Below, piece after piece: positions 8,535-9,815 of a stretch of 9,815 bases of DNA (the first letter of the stretch is position 1; each line of letters begins with the position of its first letter). The notes below the pieces were generated by a model. That model did no database searches. It was not told the origin of the DNA and saw only the letters and a list, made by a program, of their open reading frames with translations. The DNA is from Pseudomonadota bacterium (GTDB taxonomy: Bacteria > Pseudomonadota > Alphaproteobacteria > Micropepsales > Micropepsaceae): the NCBI GenBank assembly GCA_021817355.1, contig JAKAVI010000325.1:1-9815 (forward strand), in the 5' to 3' direction. A program made the translations under genes and the position numbers.

Positions 8535-8777
8535 ATTTTATCAGGTGTTCTGGTCACATTAACGACGGTCGGAATGCACCCCCGCCCTGGGCCACAAACA
8601 TCAGGGGCAGGTTTCGGTTGTTGAAGCTTGCCGGCGGGGGCCGCAAGCCTCGGTGAGAATCGTCCTGCCCTATGCCCTCTCGACGGATCGTGGCCCCTGC
8701 TGCAACACAGCCGGAGCCATCCGGGATTGGCTACATATTCGCGGTGGCGCAGTGCTCGATTTAAGTAATCGCCACGG
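8535..8777. other. intergenic region between tRNA-Gln and the ATPase gene, with a hairpin
   Basis: No gene is supported. GCTTGC (8626-8631), bulged C, GGC pairs with GCC, GCAAGC (8640-8648) around a GGGG loop. It is bracketed by GGGCAGG (8605-8611) and CCTGCCC (8664-8670). No T run follows, so it is not a clear terminator for the tRNA. GTGGCG (8744-8749) and CGCCAC (8770-8775) form a 6-bp inverted repeat just past the ATPase stop codon, also without a T run. Confidence 0.5.
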
Positions 8778-9815
8778 TTAGTTCCAAAGTAGGGATATTG
8801 GTGCTGCCGCAAGTCGGTCGCCAAACGGAACGACATCCGCGCTGTCATAAAGGACGGCTCCGAAAGCAAAACGGTCTCCACAGACCTCGGCCAGAGTTCT
8901 AAGACCACCGAAGTCGCTGGACTTTACCGTCGCTGACGCCTTGATCTCGATCCCGACAATCCTGCCGTCATCACGTTCGAGCACGATGTCGACCTCACGC
9001 ATCTGCTGATCGCGGAAATGATAGGGCGTCAGTCGCAAGTCCGATGCCGTCATCAGCTTCAGGACCTCCGAGAACACGAAGCTCTCCAGAAGTGGGCCGA
9101 ACAGATCGCGGTTCGCCCTGACGCGTTCGAAGGTGAGGCCGCGCGCCGTGGCAAGAATGCCGGAATCGAGGAAGTGTAGCTTCGGCGTCTTGGCAATCCG
9201 CTTCAGCGCGTTCGTGTACCAGGGCTGCAAGGTCTGGACGAGGAACACCTGCTCCAACAGCGCAACATAGCGCTGGCCTGTCTTGTAGCTGACATTGATG
9301 CTGGAGCCGAACTGCGAGTAGTTGACGAGATGGCCCGAATGCTCCGCGAGCAACCGGACGAATTTGGGCAGTTCCGTGAGCTTCTCGATGTCTGCGATGT
9401 CGCGCAGGTCGCGGGTGAGGACCGAGGTCAGATAGGACCGAGCCCAATCCTGGCGCCGGCGCTCGCTGTCCCTGTTGATCGCCTCTGGAAACCCTCCAAG
9501 CATCACGAGGTGAACGAGGTCGTCGCCGACGATGGCGTCCTTGTCGCCCTCCAGCTTTCCTGCGAACAGGCGCTCAAGGAATGTCGTTGGCTTGCCCGTG
9601 ATTTCGGCCCGGGACAGCGGCAGCATCTGGAGGGTTTCCATGCGCCCCGCCAGGCTGTCCGCAACGCGCGGCAGAGTCAGGACGTTAGTGGAGCCCGTCA
9701 GCAGGAAGCGGCCCGGCCGATGATCCTCATCGACCGTCTTCTTGATCGCCAGCAGCAAGTCGGGCGCGCGCTGGATTTCGTCGATGATGGCGCGATCCAG
9801 ACCGCGAATGAACCC
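8778..9815 (-). CDS. ATP-binding protein, AAA_14 + DUF4143 family (5' end outside window)
   Basis: The frame is open to the right edge; 345 residues are visible and the N-terminus, including Walker A, is missing. The visible part begins GFIRGLDRAIIDEIQRAPDLLLAIKK with Walker B at residues 9-13 (Asp12, Glu13), then a sensor-like RFLLTGSTN (36-44), LAGRMETLQMLPLSR and LGGFPEA, typical of AAA_14 ATPases. The DUF4143 half shows LNYSQ-like HLVNYSQFGSSINVSYKTGQRYVALLEQVFLV, KLHFLDSGILATARG, LLESFVFSEVLK and REVDIVLERDDGRIVGIEIKAS. The last segment has the Asp276, Glu290-x-Lys292 arrangement of a PD-(D/E)XK-like fold. The cellular role of this family is not established; members are scattered accessory genes. 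The stop is TAA at 8778-8780. No partner gene is visible. It lies near tRNA-Gln, where horizontally acquired DNA often inserts, but no att repeat or integrase is seen here. Confidence 0.88.
   Translation of the reverse strand, partial: GFIRGLDRAIIDEIQRAPDLLLAIKKTVDEDHRPGRFLLTGSTNVLTLPRVADSLAGRMETLQMLPLSRAEITGKPTTFLERLFAGKLEGDKDAIVGDDLVHLVMLGGFPEAINRDSERRRQDWARSYLTSVLTRDLRDIADIEKLTELPKFVRLLAEHSGHLVNYSQFGSSINVSYKTGQRYVALLEQVFLVQTLQPWYTNALKRIAKTPKLHFLDSGILATARGLTFERVRANRDLFGPLLESFVFSEVLKLMTASDLRLTPYHFRDQQMREVDIVLERDDGRIVGIEIKASATVKSSDFGGLRTLAEVCGDRFAFGAVLYDSADVVPFGDRLAAAPISLLWN

Noticed and set aside
7879..8535. 218-codon open frame on the minus strand
   Set aside because: Its first residues (GFEPRLAESESAVLPLDDPP) are the well-known translation of an antisense tRNA gene, here tRNA-Gln. 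The rest matches no family I know.
8507..8908. 133-codon minus-strand open frame ending inside the tRNA
   Set aside because: Its end (GTRIRT) is antisense tRNA, and most of it overlaps the ATPase gene in another frame or the intergenic hairpin.

Overview
The window reads as chromosomal DNA of a moderately GC-rich alphaproteobacterium. The evidence is protein resemblance (GuaB, GuaA, an alphaproteobacterial-type RsmB, RlmE with a basic N-terminal extension, Ppx/GppA) and a gene order (ppx-rlmE followed by guaB-rsmB-tpr-guaA) of a kind I associate with that class. I cannot name the genus from the sequence alone.

Layout. Positions 2-817 (+) hold the tail of an SRPBCC/AHSA1-like gene with an in-frame amber codon, then an intact DUF1905 + YdeI/OmpD-associated gene. 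Positions 818-1111 are a non-coding junction with a probable bidirectional terminator and a pair of 8-bp direct repeats close to the 3' end of guaA, a known integration hotspot. Positions 1112-7781 (-) are a housekeeping block. ppx and rlmE overlap by ATGA and end at a good intrinsic terminator. guaB then starts from its own likely promoter and is followed closely by rsmB, a small exported TPR protein gene and guaA. guaB and guaA catalyse the two IMP-to-GMP steps. rsmB and rlmE modify rRNA. The Ppx/GppA family acts on polyphosphate or pppGpp. The block therefore groups guanine nucleotide supply with ribosome maturation.

Positions 7782-8460 contain no recognisable protein gene, but they carry an unusual density of long perfect inverted repeats (9, 9, 10 and 11 bp arms), a further composite hairpin and a possible pseudoknot. 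This is the most interesting unexplained part of the window and may encode a structured RNA. It is followed by tRNA-Gln(CUG) on the plus strand at 8461-8534, then about 240 bases without a gene.

The right end (8778-9815, -) is a partial AAA_14/DUF4143 ATPase whose N-terminus, including the Walker A motif, lies beyond the window. It looks like an accessory gene next to the conserved core.
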